A DNA stretch of 64,000 nucleotides from Fasciolopsis buskii (taxonomy: Eukaryota > Platyhelminthes > Trematoda > Plagiorchiida > Fasciolidae). Of the stretch, positions 58,101 through 61,100 are shown piece by piece. The translations under genes were made by a program, and so were the position numbers. The notes under the pieces were generated by a model. It made no database searches. It had not been told where the DNA came from and saw only the letters and a list, made by a program, of their open reading frames with translations. How positions within the stretch are numbered: position 1 is the stretch's first letter; the number at the start of each line of letters is the position of its first letter. The DNA is taken from positions 135,067 through 199,066 of the forward strand of contig LUCM01006860.1 of the NCBI GenBank assembly GCA_008360955.1. The letters are read 5' to 3'.

Positions 58101-61100
58101 ACCTTCTCACCCAGGTCCTGGAGGTCCGTTGGAACAATCACCTGGTGGAACTGAAGTTCTCACAGTGCCCAAGGCACGTCGAGCTGATACTGGGGAATAC
58201 AAGCTGACTCTAGTGAATGACCAAGGTCAAGCAACCACCTCTTGCAAAGTAGAGGTTATCGGTAGGTTTACTGGAGTTGCAATCATTCCATCGTAATTAC
58301 AGTCCTCATGGTCATGTGCACAATGAGTTAAATAAAATGTAGAATAATAATGCATTTGCCCAAATGCACCGGTTGTTGATCCTGGCTGGATTTGAATCTA
58401 AACATGAACACTAATCTAGTCTAGTGTCCCCTGCATTCAATAGGCTGAACAACGGGGCGAGTTATGATTGAATTAGGTGAATCAATAAACGGTTTCCGAA
58501 CTCGACAAAGTCATTCTGTTAGTTATTCTTGAAACAACAACTGCGACGAAACGAAATGGGGACTAAGTTCTACATTAAGCTCCACATTAAGCGTAAAACA
58601 ACATGCATCGCACTTGTAGTGGAAGCAAGTACAGCTATACATCCCTTCTAAATATCTGCCTTCTTACCACAAATCAGACGTTCCTGGTACTCCATCTGGT
58701 CCATTAGAAGCGACCGAAGTTAAAGCTGACGAGATCACATTGCAGTGGAAGGCACCGGAAGATGATGGTGGCGAGCCGATTACAAATTACGTTCTCGAAA
58801 AGAAACCAAAGAATTCGACGACGTAAGTGTCGCTCTAATTTCTTCCTTACTGTTTCGTAATTCGCTGTTGAGAATCCCGACTAAAAATTCTTAGCCAGAT
58901 ACAAGTTCTTTTCAGTAGTTTCTTGTTGTTTGGTTTGATTTCCAGTTGGGAGAAAGTGAGCGGCTTCTTGCATGGAACAACCGCAACAGTGCGTAATCTG
59001 GAGGAAGGCAAAGAGTACGATTTCCGTGTGATGGCCGAAAATGCCATGGGTGTGAGTGAGCCACTGACTACAGACCATGCAATCAAAGCAAAGCATCCTT
59101 TCGGTGAGTATCATCTGATTGAACATCCTTTAATTTCAATTCCTGTCGATACTGGTTTCTCTACGAATCAATGGATTAGGTCATGTTACCACTGTGACTG
59201 ATCTTTGGGGACTTTCTTTCTCCTATGCTATTTCACCATGGCCTTTTTCCGAATCAACCATTTATGTAGACCCACCATCTGGCATGGATCAACCAACCGT
59301 TGAAGAAACAACAAACGATTCTGTCACACTTGCTTGGAGTCCTCCTCGCAAGGGACCGGTCACTGGATACGTGGTCGAAAAACGGCCCAAGGGCGATAAG
59401 AACTGGACTAAGTGAGTCTTCTTTTTAGCTAATACTTTAGTTTACCAATGTTTTTGAAAGAGAATACTGCGGCTGGATTGTCTAACATGCCGTATTCTCC
59501 ATTGATTCAATTCACCATTATCTCTTTCCCAACCCTAACTGTCATTATTCATATTTATTATGATGTGATTGCATGATTAAGAACCATTGTGCCACCGTGG
59601 GAAACAAAGCGAAAGGCCTTAGACCAATTACCCGTGAACTTGATTGACAGTGAACTCAGATGCCTGCCATTTTCGTACTTACTCACGTATTACCAAACTC
59701 CTTCTTTGCTGTTCCCGGATCCCAGGGCCAACATGACTCCGGTGGCAGGAACTGAATTCACCGTAAAGAACCTACCCACCGGCAAAGAGTTCGAATTCCG
59801 CGTGGTACCTGTTAACGCAGCTGGCCCGGGTGAACCAAGTGAACCAACCGCTCTAGTCAAGGTTCAAAACCCAGTCAGTAAGTGTGGTCCGGCGAAAGTA
59901 ATCCATTGGATATCCATGTCTCCGTCACCATTAGGAACAGTATCGTTAAACGTGCTAACTTCTTAACAACATGATGCTGGAAGCTAGAACAAACATATCG
60001 AACTAATTATTATTTGGTACATTTTAGTAGTAGGAGATTGAATGTTTTCATGAAATAATTCACCATGTGATATCATCGCCCAACTCACCATAAAGAAACC
60101 ATGGAAGCACTATACAGCTGTTTCATCCTTGTTAGGAATCATCAGCAGTGCATATCCACCGCGCCCCAACTGGGACGCGAACCCGGGACGAACGATTCTG
60201 AGTCGAACGCCTTAGCCATTACGCTACCGGGCAGGCTCTGAACGGTTTGTTGAACTTCACCACATGATGTTGCACCTATCCGTCACTGATTTGCACGGTT
60301 ACTGTCCGTTAGCTCACAGCGATCGACCCCTACTGATAGATGACTTCTCTGCAGGTAGCCTAATTATTATTTCTCATTTCGTTTCCAAAGCGAAATATTA
60401 TATTCTAAGCACATATCTAGAATTGATGCATTGTTTCCAAGTACTTGCAGGCCATTTTGTCATAAAGCTACTGGACAAACTTGGCTTTTCTCATTCCGTG
60501 CCTTCCTTTTTCAGCCCCACCAAAGATTGGCTCAGATGCGCCGAAGGAGGTCGTCGCCCATCTGGGTGAACCATGCAAGATTCGCATACCTTATTCGGGT
60601 AGCCCACCGGATAAGGTGGAAATGAACAAGGTCAGTTTGAAATAGTGCACGTTTAACCATCTTCTCTAAATGGAACAAACGAAACTCAACATCATCGGGA
60701 AATCATACATTCTTCTTTCAGAATGGCATCCCAGTTCCACTGGACACTGGCCGATTCAAAGTTGAAGTGACACCAGATGAAGTCATTATCACCGACACGA
60801 AGGCCGAGAAGGAAGATGCCGGTCCTTTACAAATCACACTGAAAAACGAGAAGGGTGAAGCTACTGCCCCTGTTACTCTGAAGGTTCAAGGACCTCCAGA
60901 ACCTCCAAAAGGTCCTCTGGAAGTATCTGATGTGCGTGGTGACTCGTGCAAACTATCCTGGAAGCCCCCAACAGTAAGCTTCTCTCATCCTATTTAATTA
61001 AAACAATAGCAAGTTGGTCTAAAATGGGTTTGACCCCTCTGGAAGCCTGCTTAGTGCCACGGGAAGTCATAGAATGAAGGTCAAACTCGCCATCCTGGAG

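Noticed and set aside
58380..58445. Weak tRNA-like segment in intron 48
   Set aside because: Only a degenerate B-box-like word is present; there is no A-box at the right spacing.
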